Source of the DNA: Propionibacteriaceae bacterium
GTDB lineage: Bacteria > Actinomycetota > Actinomycetes > Propionibacteriales > Propionibacteriaceae
Direction of reading: 5' to 3'
Assembly (NCBI GenBank): GCA_030529455.1
Contig: JAUMWV010000014.1
Coordinates: forward strand, 3,056-36,983
DNA: 33,928 nt
The notes below the pieces were generated by a model. That model ran no database searches. It saw only the letters and a program-made list of their open reading frames with translations, and was not told the DNA's origin. This document shows positions 22,967 to 31,045 of this stretch, one piece after another (within the stretch, counting starts at the first letter, position 1; each line of letters begins with the position of its first letter). Both the position numbers and the translations under genes were made by a program.

Positions 22967-24114
22967 CGCACCGCCCTCCCCAGCCGGAGGGGGTGGCGGG
23001 CCAGTTCGCCCAGCCCGATGACGGCCGCGTCCGGCCCGGCGGCGGAGGCCTCAATGAGTAGGCCCTGGGTGCACATCGGAAGGCAGCGGTCGTACAGCGC
23101 GCCGCGCACGGCCGCGACGAAGGCGTCCGAGGGGGACAGGCCGCCGCCGATGATGATCCCGCTGGGGTTGAGGAAGTTCACCAGCGGCGCCAGCACCTCG
23201 CCCAGCCGGGAACCGGCGGTCCGCAACATCGTGCTGACCAGGGGGTTTCCTCCCTGAGCGAGGTCGGTGAGGTCTTTCGTCCCCGTCACCGAGAGGCCCT
23301 GCGCGGCCAGGTCGCGGCTCAGCGCCGCACCACTGGCCACCAGTTCGAGGCAGCCCCGGTTGCCGCAGCCGCAGCCTTCTTCCTTCACCACCCCGGGCAG
23401 CTGGTTATGGGTGAGTTCACCGCCCAGGCCGTGGGGTCCGCGGTACAGCTGGCCGCCCGCGACCCAGGCCCCGCCGATGCCCATGCCCGCCTTGACGTAG
23501 ATGAAGGTGTCGATTTCGCCGTGGCGCACCCAGGCCTCGCCCAGCGCTCCGGCCCGCGCGTCGTTCTCGATCACGGCGGGGACGCCGAAGCGGTCTTCCA
23601 GCGCCGACTTCGGGTTGACCCCGGCCCAGCCGGGCATCCGGGCGGGCGAGACGACCACTCCCCGGTCGACGTCGACCGGGCCGGGGAAGGCGACCGCGAC
23701 GGAACACATCTCCCGGTCGCTGTCGGCGAGCATCTGCTGCCAGGTCCGCGCGAGGGCGTCGAAGACCGCGTCGGCGCCCTGGGCGATCTCTAGGGGGATC
23801 TCGTCGTGGCACAGCAGCGCCCCGGCCGAGGTCACCAGCGCCAGGCGGGCGTGCCGGGCGCCCAGCTCGGCGCAGGCCACGACCCCGGGCTGTTCGGCGA
23901 CCCGCAGCAGCCGCGGTGGGCGTCCGCCGGTGGAGGGCCCTTTGCCCTCCTCGACGAGGACGCCCTCGGCGATGAGCCGCCGGACGATCAGGTTCGCGGT
24001 GGCGGGGGCGAGCCGTAGCCGGGCGATGAGGTCTCGCCGGGACGAGGCCTGGCCGCTGCTGACTAGGTCGATGACCGTTGTGGCGAGGTCGTCGCTGCGT
24101 CCGGACTGGATCAT
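22963..24114 (-). CDS. ROK-family transcriptional repressor
   Basis: The 383-residue protein has an N-terminal winged helix (~17-55, SSRRDLIARLRLAPATANLIVRRLIAEG) and a ROK sugar-binding domain. The ROK zinc site is complete: H236 in GGELTHN and the cluster C248-G-C250-GNRG-C255. The kinase phosphate loop (DxGGTK) is degenerate (ELGARHARLAL), so this is a regulator, not a kinase. VIENDARAGALGE carries the conserved sugar-contact Asn/Asp. The start is ATG 24114 with GGGAGGA upstream. It is divergent from the GH29 gene at 24421 and coupled to the M81 gene. It probably represses both directions until a sugar such as fucose, or a derivative, binds. Confidence 0.92.
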   Translation of the reverse strand: MIQSGRSDDLATTVIDLVSSGQASSRRDLIARLRLAPATANLIVRRLIAEGVLVEEGKGPSTGGRPPRLLRVAEQPGVVACAELGARHARLALVTSAGALLCHDEIPLEIAQGADAVFDALARTWQQMLADSDREMCSVAVAFPGPVDVDRGVVVSPARMPGWAGVNPKSALEDRFGVPAVIENDARAGALGEAWVRHGEIDTFIYVKAGMGIGGAWVAGGQLYRGPHGLGGELTHNQLPGVVKEEGCGCGNRGCLELVASGAALSRDLAAQGLSVTGTKDLTDLAQGGNPLVSTMLRTAGSRLGEVLAPLVNFLNPSGIIIGGGLSPSDAFVAAVRGALYDRCLPMCTQGLLIEASAAGPDAAVIGLGELARHPLRLGRAVR

Positions 24115-24187
24115 CGTTGATCCTCCCGTTCTCTGGTTTCTCTAGGTTCGGGGCTGACCAGCCACACTTTAGCTAACGCCTGGGTCA

Positions 24188-24199
24188 ATGTATTTACAT
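24188..24199. promoter_or_regulatory. AT-rich inverted repeat ATGTA-TT-TACAT, candidate ROK operator
   Basis: A perfect 5-bp inverted repeat around a TT centre lies in an unusually AT-rich patch (about 24165-24250) of the 306-bp region between the ROK repressor and the divergent fucosidase. The position, 74 nt upstream of the repressor start codon, suits autoregulation. The rest of the intergenic region holds no gene that I can support. Confidence 0.35.
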
Positions 24200-24269
24200 G
24201 AATGTTACAAAGATTCTCTCTCAAGATCGCTTACTCTTTGCTAGTTTCACCGCAAGCACATGGAACTGG

Positions 24270-24287
24270 CCCGACGGTAGCGTCGGG
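24270..24287 (+). other. 7-bp hairpin in fucosidase leader
   Basis: CCCGACG (24270-24276) and CGTCGGG (24281-24287) pair perfectly around the 4-nt loop GTAG. The hairpin is 133 nt before the fucosidase start and has no T-tract. It could stabilise the leader RNA; the role is unknown. Confidence 0.4.
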
Positions 24288-24420
24288 AGCCTAGGCAGCG
24301 ACTGAGAACCTCGAAGGAGGCGGCAGAGTTGTTTCTCCGAGTGAGACCGGGAGCCCAGGGGGCTGCCGCGACGGAGAAACCGCTGAGCCTGGGCGTCCCG
24401 ATGAGCGGGGAGGCTGGCCG

Positions 24421-25740
24421 ATGCTGAACTTCGAGGGACGCACCGGCCCAGAGCTGGACACCCCGGTCGCCTACCCGAGCGCTGGCGTCCCCGCGTGGTG
24501 GCGGGACGCGAAGTTCGGCATCTTCTGGCACTGGGGGCTGTACTCGATCCCGGCCTGGGCGAGCGTGGAAGATCCGCCCGAGGACACGCAGTGGGCGGCC
24601 TATGCGTGGCACCACTACGCCGAATGGTATGCCAACACCGTGCGGATCGAGGGCTCCCCGGCCCGGGAGCGTCACGAGCGGACCTTCGGCGTCGGCACCA
24701 GCTACGAGGACCTCGCCGAGAGCTGGCGTCCCAGCCTGGACGCGGCACGACTCGCCCGCGACGTCAAGGCCTGGGGCGCCCAGTACTTCATCCCGACGGC
24801 GAAGCACCACGACGGGTTCTGCCTGTGGGACACCGCCACCACCGGTTTCAACGCGGCCCGGCGGGGGCCACGGCGCGACCTGATTGCCGACCTGGAATCC
24901 GCGATGCGCGGCGCCGGGGTGCGGTTCGGGCTGTACTTCTCGGGGGCGCTGGACTGGCACGTCAGCGAGTTTCCGCCGATCACCAGCGACGAGGAGCTGT
25001 TCGGCTTCCGCCGCCAGGACGAGGCCTTCGCGCGGTATGCGGCCCGCCAGCTGGACGAGCTGATCGAGAGGTTCTCCCCCGACGTGCTGTGGAACGACAT
25101 CGAATGGCCGGACGCGGGCAAGGCCCACGACGAGTGGGGGCTCGGGGCGCTGTTCCGGCGCTATCTGGACGCGGTACCCGAAGGGGTGCTCAACGATCGC
25201 TGGGGGGTGCCCTTCCATGGGCACCTGACCAGGGAGTATGCTCATATCGACGACATCCTCGCCGTCCCTTGGGAGGCGACTCGCGGCATCGGACGCTCGT
25301 TTGGTTACAACACAGCCGAAGGTGAAGCCGAGTACCTCAGCGGGGCCGAGCTGGTCCGGCTGCTGGTGGATGTCGTGGCAAAGGGGGGGAACCTGCTGTT
25401 GAACGTCGGTCCGGATGCATCCGGGGGGGTGACGGACCCACAGCAGGAACGTCTCAATGCGCTTGGGGGGTGGCTGGCTAGCCAGGGAGAGGCGATCTAC
25501 GGGACGAGGCCGTGGGTGAGGTATGGGGACAACGGCGTCCGCTATACCCAACGCGACGGCCAGGTATACGTGTTCATCATGGACCCGTGGAACGCGGCAC
25601 AGCTACCCCCCGAGCTGGTCGGGCGACCAGCCCGCTGGCTGGGTGAGGCCGGAGACCCCTGGCTGGCCGGGGAGACGGTCCGTTGCCCTCATCCCGACGA
25701 GTCCCACCCCGTTCGAGTCCTCGCCGTCGACGTCAGCTAG
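24421..25740 (+). CDS. GH29 alpha-L-fucosidase, cytoplasmic (copy 2)
   Basis: The 439-residue enzyme has GIFWHWGLYSIPAWA near 33-47, AKHHDGFCLWD near 129-139, and VLWNDIEWPDAGK with nucleophile D226. Although the catalytic motifs match copy 1 at 383, the two proteins differ clearly along their length, so they are paralogues rather than a recent duplication. No signal peptide is visible, so the substrate must be imported. The start is ATG 24421 with GGGGAGG at 24407-24413. It is divergent from the ROK repressor, which probably controls it. Copy 1 belongs to a sugar ABC operon; copy 2 stands alone and may prefer a different fucose linkage. Confidence 0.93.
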   Translation: MLNFEGRTGPELDTPVAYPSAGVPAWWRDAKFGIFWHWGLYSIPAWASVEDPPEDTQWAAYAWHHYAEWYANTVRIEGSPARERHERTFGVGTSYEDLAESWRPSLDAARLARDVKAWGAQYFIPTAKHHDGFCLWDTATTGFNAARRGPRRDLIADLESAMRGAGVRFGLYFSGALDWHVSEFPPITSDEELFGFRRQDEAFARYAARQLDELIERFSPDVLWNDIEWPDAGKAHDEWGLGALFRRYLDAVPEGVLNDRWGVPFHGHLTREYAHIDDILAVPWEATRGIGRSFGYNTAEGEAEYLSGAELVRLLVDVVAKGGNLLLNVGPDASGGVTDPQQERLNALGGWLASQGEAIYGTRPWVRYGDNGVRYTQRDGQVYVFIMDPWNAAQLPPELVGRPARWLGEAGDPWLAGETVRCPHPDESHPVRVLAVDVS

Positions 25741-25764
25741 CCCGGCCGGTGGCTGGGGCGCGGC

Positions 25765-25770
25765 TACGCT
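25765..25770 (+). promoter_or_regulatory. -10 box suggesting a leaderless PPTase transcript
   Basis: TACGCT fits the actinobacterial TANNNT -10 consensus and ends 6 nt before the ATG at 25777. There is no Shine-Dalgarno sequence. A transcript starting at or next to the ATG is therefore likely. Confidence 0.4.
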
Positions 25771-25776
25771 CGAGAC

Positions 25777-26496
25777 ATGGTTTGCCCGGTGGGTGTTGAG
25801 GAGCTGGCGCTGCGCCTGGGCGTCAGCGAGGCGGGCGGGGAGCTGCCCGGCCTGCCCGGCGTCACGCGCCTGCCCGGCCCGGATTCCGCGGTGGTCCTGC
25901 TGGCCGACACCGCGGCGGGTGCCGCGTGGGCCCGCCAGCGCACGGCCGTCTTGTCGGCTCCGGAGCTGGAGCGGGCCGCGCGGTTCGTCGTCCCCGGGCT
26001 TGGCCAGACCTGGGCCGCGGCGCACGTGCTGGTGCGCGAGGTGCTGGGACGCGCCACGCGCACCCCTGCGGACCAGGTGCGGGTGTGGCCCGGGGAACAC
26101 GGGAAACCGCTGACCGGCGAGGTGGAGTTCTCGCTGTCCCACACCGGCACCCTCGTGCTGATCGGGCTGGGCGGGCTGCCCCTCGGCGTGGACGTGGAGG
26201 CGCTCCCGTCCGAGCACACCGCCACGCAGGTCGGCGGGTGCCTACACCCGAGGGAGACCGCGGAACTACTCGCCCTGGCCCCGGACCGGCGTCCGGAAGC
26301 CTTCGCGCGGCTCTGGGTGCGCAAGGAGGCCATGCTCAAGGCCATCGGGACCGGGCTGCTGCGCGACGTGGCGGCCGACTACGTCGGCACGGGAGAGGAC
26401 CCGGCCACGCCCATCGCGGGCTGGCGGATTCACGACATCGCCCTGCCGGGGGACTCCGCTCACCGGGCCGCGCTGTGCGTCAGCGTCCCCGGTTGA
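25777..26496 (+). CDS. Sfp/EntD-type 4'-phosphopantetheinyl transferase
   Basis: It transfers phosphopantetheine from CoA to carrier-protein serines. The 239-residue length is usual for the Sfp class. Motifs: VWPGEHGKP (~103-111), FSLSHT (118-123), the Mg-binding GVDVE (D139, E141) and LWVRKEAMLKAIGTGL (W180, K183, E184, K188). Such enzymes activate nonribosomal peptide, polyketide or siderophore synthases. No such synthase is in the window, but an iron box and siderophore-type transporter follow directly. The start ATG 25777 has no ribosome site and follows a -10 box at 25765, so it may be leaderless. It lies 36 nt after the fucosidase stop on the same strand; read-through is possible but the functions look unrelated. 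Confidence 0.9.
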   Translation: MVCPVGVEELALRLGVSEAGGELPGLPGVTRLPGPDSAVVLLADTAAGAAWARQRTAVLSAPELERAARFVVPGLGQTWAAAHVLVREVLGRATRTPADQVRVWPGEHGKPLTGEVEFSLSHTGTLVLIGLGGLPLGVDVEALPSEHTATQVGGCLHPRETAELLALAPDRRPEAFARLWVRKEAMLKAIGTGLLRDVAADYVGTGEDPATPIAGWRIHDIALPGDSAHRAALCVSVPG

Positions 26497-26511
26497 CGCC
26501 TCCGCGCGATC

Positions 26512-26538
26512 CCTGAGCACCGCCCCGCACAGCTCAGG
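26512..26538 (+). terminator. Possible terminator hairpin after PPTase gene
   Basis: CCTGAGC (26512-26518) pairs with GCTCAGG (26532-26538) around a 13-nt loop, 15 nt after the PPTase stop. There is no T-tract. The moderate stem and long loop make this a tentative call. Confidence 0.35.
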
Positions 26539-26586
26539 TTCAGGGGCTCGGGCGGCCCGCCGCTCACCCCCGCGACAAGGTCTCCT

Positions 26587-26605
26587 ATAGGTTAGCCTTG
26601 CCTAA
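26587..26605 (+). promoter_or_regulatory. DtxR/IdeR-type iron box upstream of MFS transporter
   Basis: ATAGGTTAGCCTTGCCTAA matches TTAGGTTAGSCTAACCTAA at about 16 of 19 positions and differs from the box at 11340-11358 by one base. It lies 52 bp before the transporter ATG and overlaps a TAACTAAT -10-like sequence, so a bound repressor would block the polymerase. Iron repression is inferred from the consensus. Confidence 0.8.
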
Positions 26606-26657
26606 CTAATGTCGTGGGTGAGCGCGTCGCCGCTGCCCTTCTCTCAGGAAGAATCCG

Positions 26658-28010
26658 ATGCCTAGCTCTGTGCACGAGACATCTGCCAAGCCGCCGGGGT
26701 CCGAGGACGCGGCCGGTCGTCCGGACCGAACCCGAAGCCTCGCCCGGCCCATGGGACGCGCGGGTAGGTTAGCCCTTGTCGCCAGCCTCTACAGCACGCA
26801 GAACCTGTGCCTGGCCGCATACAACTACACGTTCCTGATCGCTGCCCAGAAGGCGGGGGTTTCGCTCCAGCTGATCGGTGCGGCCGCCGGGATCGCGATG
26901 ATCCTGGTCCTCAAGTTTCTGTGGGCGCCGCTGCTGGACCGGTTCGGGTCCCGGCGGTTCGGCCACTACCGGGGCTGGCTGTTGCTTTGCCAGAGCCTGC
27001 TCGCGCTGGGTGCCCTGGGGTTGGCAGCCCTGGACCCGGGGCGCCATTTCGTGCTCATCATGGCGGTCTTCGCGGTGCTGTTCGTCTTCGCGGGCAGCCA
27101 GGACGTCGCCGCGGACGCCACCACGACCCGATTGCTGCCACCGGCCGATCGCGGGATCGGCAACGGCATCCAGTCGGCGGGCGGCTCCTTCGCCCAGGTC
27201 ATGGGCGGCGGGCTGCTGCTGTTCGTCTCAGGCAGCCTCGGCTGGGGTGCCGCCATGGTCACGCTGGCCGTGCTGAGCGCGTTGCCGCTGCCGCTGGTCC
27301 TGCGCTGGTCCGAGCACGAGACCACGGCTCACCTGGACGCTCCGCACCTTCCCAAGCGGGCCCTAGCCTCGTTCTTCACGAGGCCAGGGGTGCTCCGGTG
27401 GGCATTCGCGCTCATGCCGCTCTACCTGGCTGGCGGCACCGTCTCGTACAACCTGGTCCGGCCGCTGCTGACCGCGGCGGGGTGGTCGGAGGCCCGGCTC
27501 GGGGTCGTCGTGGTGATCGCGGGCGGCCTCGCGGGCATCGTCAGCGGGGTGGCCGCGGGGCTGGTGGTTTCCCGGCTGGACGCGAGGAAGAGCCTGCTGG
27601 TGCTCGGACTCGTCCAGGCCGGTGCCAGCCTCGCCACCATTGGTCTCACCCTCGATCCGCAGTCGGTGCCGCTCGCTGTCGCCGTGGTCATCGCGTCCAA
27701 TGCGGGTTTCGCCGCGATCGGTGCTGTGGTCTACACCATCTCGATGGACCTGACCCGGATCGGCAGTTCTGGAAGCGACTTCACGCTGTTCACGACGCTG
27801 TCCGGCATCATCATGGTGATCGCCGGGGGTCTGGGGATCGGCCTGTCCGGCTCGCTGGGTTTCACGGCGGTCAGCGTGGGGGCAGCCGTCCTTGCCGCCG
27901 TGGGGCTGGCCCTCACGCTCGCCCTCGCCGCGCCGGTGCTGGAGGAAGCCCAGGCCAGCAGGCGGCGCCTGTCGCTGGCCGCTTCGGACGCGGCGGTGGA
28001 GGCCCCCTGA
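26658..28010 (+). CDS. MFS transporter, RhtX/FptX/AmpG-like, iron-regulated
   Basis: The 450-residue protein has a charged ~35-residue N-terminus and about 12 membrane helices. LYSTQNLCLAAYNYTFLI, GVSLQLIGAAAGI and LKFLWAPLLDRFGSRRFGHYRGWLL match the RhtX/FptX siderophore importers and the related AmpG muropeptide permeases. FAGSQDVAADATTTRLLPPADRGIGNGIQ is the second conserved block. The iron box at 26587 favours uptake of a siderophore across the membrane over muropeptide import. The start is ATG 26658, with AGGAAGA upstream; ATG 26751 just before helix 1 is an alternative. The sequence TAGGTTAGCC, half of the iron box, recurs at 26765-26774 inside the gene and includes a rare TTA codon. 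Confidence 0.88.
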   Translation: MPSSVHETSAKPPGSEDAAGRPDRTRSLARPMGRAGRLALVASLYSTQNLCLAAYNYTFLIAAQKAGVSLQLIGAAAGIAMILVLKFLWAPLLDRFGSRRFGHYRGWLLLCQSLLALGALGLAALDPGRHFVLIMAVFAVLFVFAGSQDVAADATTTRLLPPADRGIGNGIQSAGGSFAQVMGGGLLLFVSGSLGWGAAMVTLAVLSALPLPLVLRWSEHETTAHLDAPHLPKRALASFFTRPGVLRWAFALMPLYLAGGTVSYNLVRPLLTAAGWSEARLGVVVVIAGGLAGIVSGVAAGLVVSRLDARKSLLVLGLVQAGASLATIGLTLDPQSVPLAVAVVIASNAGFAAIGAVVYTISMDLTRIGSSGSDFTLFTTLSGIIMVIAGGLGIGLSGSLGFTAVSVGAAVLAAVGLALTLALAAPVLEEAQASRRRLSLAASDAAVEAP

Positions 28011-28130
28011 CCGTGCCGGGCCCGCGGCGAGGCGGCGGCCCCGCAGCGGCTGACCGTTGGGCTGCGGTTCTGTCACCGCGATGCCGTACCCTGCTGGCAT
28101 GCCCAGTACTCGACTGACCGGAGCGCCCCG

Positions 28131-29120
28131 ATGAGCGGCGGGCTCGCGGCACTCCTCGACGACGTCGCCGCCCTCGCCCGCGCCGCGGCCGCCAGCGTGG
28201 ACGACGTGGCCGCGGCGGCCGGACGTGCCAGCGCCAAGGCCGCCGGGGTGGTGATCGACGACACGGCGGTGACGCCGCAGTACCTCACCGGCATCGACCC
28301 CAAACGCGAACTGCCGATCATCCGGCGGATCGCGATGGGCAGCCTGCGGAACAAACTGGTGTTCATCCTGCCCGCGCTGCTGGTGCTGAGCCAGTTCGCG
28401 TCCTGGAGCCTCACCCCGCTGCTGATGCTGGGCGGCGCCTACCTGTGCTACGAGGGGGCGCACAAGGTCTGGGGCAAACTGACCGGTCACCACCCCGAAC
28501 ACGGCACCCCGGTGCTCGAACGGGGCCCAGCCGCCGAGGAGCAGGTGGTCAAGGGCGCCATCACCACCGACTTCATCCTGAGCTGCGAGATCATGGTCAT
28601 CGCCCTCAACGAGGTCGCGGCCGTCGGTTTCGTGAGCCGGACGCTGACGCTCATCATGGTGGCGCTCGGCATCACGGTGCTGGTCTATGGGGTCGTCGCG
28701 CTGATCGTGAAGATGGACGACGTGGGCCTGCACCTGGCCGCCAAGAACAGCGCCGCGGCGCAGCGGGCCGGGAACCTGCTGGTCAAGGCCATGCCGAAGG
28801 TGCTGACCGTCATCACGGTGATCGGCACGCTGGCCATGCTGTGGGTGGGTGGCCACATCATCCTGGTCGGCATGAACGACCTCGGCCTGGGCGCCCCCTA
28901 CGCCTTCGTGCACGGGCTGGAGGAATCGGTGCACCACCTCGTCGCCGGTGGCCTGCTCGGCTGGCTCATCAACACCGCGTTCTCGCTGGTGCTGGGCCTG
29001 ATCGTCGGGTTCGTGCTGGTTGGCGTCCTCGCCCTGCTGCCGTTCAAGACCGGTCACGACAAGACCACCGAACTCCAGGACGCCCCGGCGGCCCCGAGCG
29101 GCGAGGCCGATCCGGCCTGA
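28131..29120 (+). CDS. DUF808 family (YedI-like) membrane protein
   Basis: The 329-residue protein starts MSGGLAALLDDVAALARAAAASVDDVAAAAGRA and has the conserved VVIDDTAVTPQYLTGIDPKRELPII before several membrane helices. GGAYLCYEGAHKVWGKL and GAITTDFILSCEIMVIALNEV are further DUF808 signatures. The function of YedI proteins is unknown. A -10-like TACCCT at 28087-28092 precedes the gene, and GGAG lies near the start codon at 28131. It is followed after 32 nt by the alkyltransferase-like gene on the same strand. The family call is firm; I offer no role. Confidence 0.9.
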   Translation: MSGGLAALLDDVAALARAAAASVDDVAAAAGRASAKAAGVVIDDTAVTPQYLTGIDPKRELPIIRRIAMGSLRNKLVFILPALLVLSQFASWSLTPLLMLGGAYLCYEGAHKVWGKLTGHHPEHGTPVLERGPAAEEQVVKGAITTDFILSCEIMVIALNEVAAVGFVSRTLTLIMVALGITVLVYGVVALIVKMDDVGLHLAAKNSAAAQRAGNLLVKAMPKVLTVITVIGTLAMLWVGGHIILVGMNDLGLGAPYAFVHGLEESVHHLVAGGLLGWLINTAFSLVLGLIVGFVLVGVLALLPFKTGHDKTTELQDAPAAPSGEADPA

Positions 29121-29152
29121 CCGGTGCCCCTGGCCGTCGGCAGACTGGGAAC

Positions 29153-29500
29153 ATGCCAGGTGAGGCCGCGAAACTGACGATCGAGCGGGTGCTGTGCGCC
29201 GTCGAGTGCGTACCGGCGGGCCGCGTGGTGAGCTATGGCGACGTCGCCGACCTGGTGGGCACCTCGGCGAGGAGGGTCGGGGCCATCATGGGGTCGGTCG
29301 GCGCCGAGGTGCCGTGGTGGCGGGTGACCAACGCCGCGGGGCGGCTCCCGATACACCTGCTGGCGGAGGCGTCGCGCCACTGGCAGCGGGAGGGGACGCC
29401 GGTGCATGGCGGACGCTGCCTGATGGCGCTCGCCCGCGTCGACCCGCAGCTGTGGGCGTCCGACTACGCCAAGGCCTGTTCCGGCCCGGCGAGCCCCTGA
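29153..29500 (+). CDS. Alkyltransferase-like protein (ATL, MGMT domain without the active-site Cys)
   Basis: The 115-residue protein is the DNA-binding half of the O6-methylguanine transferase fold: VPAGRVVSYGDVADLVG (20-36), SARRVGAIMG with the arginine finger (38-47), then VPWWRVTNAAGRL (53-65). In MGMT the last motif is PCHRV. Here Cys is W55 and His is W56, so it cannot accept alkyl groups. ATL proteins bind O6-alkylguanine and steer it to nucleotide excision repair. The start is ATG 29153; the open frame extends upstream only inside the DUF808 gene. It is probably expressed alone or with that gene. The second Trp in place of the His usually kept in ATLs is unusual. Confidence 0.9.
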   Translation: MPGEAAKLTIERVLCAVECVPAGRVVSYGDVADLVGTSARRVGAIMGSVGAEVPWWRVTNAAGRLPIHLLAEASRHWQREGTPVHGGRCLMALARVDPQLWASDYAKACSGPASP

Positions 29501-29546
29501 CCCAGGCCGGGTCCGGTTCGGGCTCGGCCGATAGGGCCCGATGGTT

Positions 29547-29552
29547 TAGCCT
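29547..29552 (+). promoter_or_regulatory. -10 box of Wadjet operon
   Basis: TAGCCT fits TANNNT and ends 8 nt before the jetA ATG at 29561. No Shine-Dalgarno sequence is present in between, so the mRNA is probably leaderless or nearly so. No clear -35 is seen. Confidence 0.4.
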
Positions 29553-29560
29553 TGGGTGCG

Positions 29561-31045
29561 ATGACGAACCTGCAGGCAGAGGCCGCCTACCAGCGTGCCA
29601 AGGAGTCGTTCCGCAACCCGACGCTCGCGCTGCTGCACGGCCGGTACGCCCCGTTCGTCGTGGCGGCCCTGTCGGTGCTGTTCACCGCCGACCGGCCGAC
29701 CATCGCGGTCTCGGACGCCCACGTCGAGGTCGCCGAGCTGGTGGAGCAGCTCCGGGCGGCGGGCTACGACGAGGAGGAACGCGTCCTGCCCGCGGGGACC
29801 GGGCGCGAGATCTGCCGCTACTGGGTGCGGGTCGGGTGGCTGGTCCCCCAGATCGAGGAAGACACCGAGGTGTACCGGCTGTCGGCCCAGGCGGTCGGGG
29901 CCTTGGAGATCGCGGGCCGGACCGGTAGCGGCCGGTCCCTGGTGTCCCGGTCCCGCGTCCGCACGCTGCTGGAGGCGATCGACCAGCTGAGCGTGAGCGC
30001 ACAGACCGACCCCGAGCAGCGGCGGGCGAGCCTGCTGGAGCAGCGCCGGGCGATCGACGAGGAGCTCGCGCGGCTGGACCGCGACGGGTTCGACCCGGCC
30101 GACGACGACCAGCTGCTGGAGGAGGCCTACAACGTCCTCCACCTGTCCCGGGAACTGCCCGCGGACTTCGCCCGGGTCGCCGAATCCATCAAGGCCATGC
30201 AGCGGGACGTGGTGGCCGAGCTGCGCCGCGACGTGCGCCCGACCGGGGAGGTGCTGCGGGAATACCTGCGCCGCGGCCAGCACGTCATGGAGGCCACGCC
30301 GGAGGGGCGGGCCTTCTCGGGTGCGCTGAAGCTCATCGGGGACCCCGACCGCATCGACCACCTGACCACGCAGCTGCGCGACCTCGTCTCCTACCCGTTC
30401 GCGGGCCTGATGCTGCCCGGGCAGCGCAGCGAGTTCAACGCCATCGCCAGGCGGGTCGAGCAGGGGGTGCAGGAGGTGCTGACCGCCCAGCGGCGGGCGT
30501 CCCACGTCATCACCGCGCAGGTGCGCACCCACGACCCGGCCCGGGACCGCGAGGTGGACGACCTGCTGCGGGGCGTCATGGCGGGGTTCCAGGCCTGGAT
30601 GCGTGAATCGCGGCCGGGCGAGGAGGTGGAGCCGGTGCGCAGTTTCCCCACGGCGGTGGTGGGGCACCTGCGCCAGTCCCTGAGCGACCCGCGGCCGCCG
30701 AGCAGCCCCCACCCGCTGCACTGCCCCGACGGACCGGCCGAGTTCGAGGACGCCGACACCCGGGCCTGGGGCGGCCCGCACTACCAGGAGCTGGAGGACT
30801 ACGTCCGCCACCTCGATGGGGACGAGTTCGATCTGGCTACCGCGTTCGCCCAGGCGCCCGCCGAGTTGCGGCGTCCGGTGGACCTGCTGGGACTGCTGGA
30901 GATCGCCCACCGCAACGGCATGACCGAACACGAGACGGTGTCGGTGGTCGAGGCGGTGCGTCCCGACGGCACCGTGCGGCGGTTCGCTTTCGGGGCCGTG
31001 ACCGCCAAGACCGTGGAGAAAGTGGAAGAAGAAACAGATGAGTGA
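29561..31045 (+). CDS. jetA: Wadjet type I subunit JetA (DUF3375, kleisin, MksF-like)
   Basis: The 494-residue protein is of DUF3375 length. Its N-terminal winged-helix part ([29 protein letters not shown]) is followed by helical, coiled-coil-prone stretches (~145-260) and a C-terminal domain ending in [24 protein letters not shown]. JetA is the kleisin that bridges the SMC-like JetC dimer in the Wadjet complex, which extrudes DNA loops and lets JetD cleave small circular plasmids. ATG 29561 is chosen over the TTG at 29552 because the -10 box overlaps the latter. jetB starts inside its last codons (8-nt overlap). The order jetA-jetB-jetC is the canonical type I layout. Confidence 0.9.
   Translation: MTNLQAEAAYQRAKESFRNPTLALLHGRYAPFVVAALSVLFTADRPTIAVSDAHVEVAELVEQLRAAGYDEEERVLPAGTGREICRYWVRVGWLVPQIEEDTEVYRLSAQAVGALEIAGRTGSGRSLVSRSRVRTLLEAIDQLSVSAQTDPEQRRASLLEQRRAIDEELARLDRDGFDPADDDQLLEEAYNVLHLSRELPADFARVAESIKAMQRDVVAELRRDVRPTGEVLREYLRRGQHVMEATPEGRAFSGALKLIGDPDRIDHLTTQLRDLVSYPFAGLMLPGQRSEFNAIARRVEQGVQEVLTAQRRASHVITAQVRTHDPARDREVDDLLRGVMAGFQAWMRESRPGEEVEPVRSFPTAVVGHLRQSLSDPRPPSSPHPLHCPDGPAEFEDADTRAWGGPHYQELEDYVRHLDGDEFDLATAFAQAPAELRRPVDLLGLLEIAHRNGMTEHETVSVVEAVRPDGTVRRFAFGAVTAKTVEKVEEETDE

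Noticed and set aside
24270..24287. Hairpin as a terminator
   Set aside because: It lies upstream of a gene start, not after a gene, and has no T-tract.
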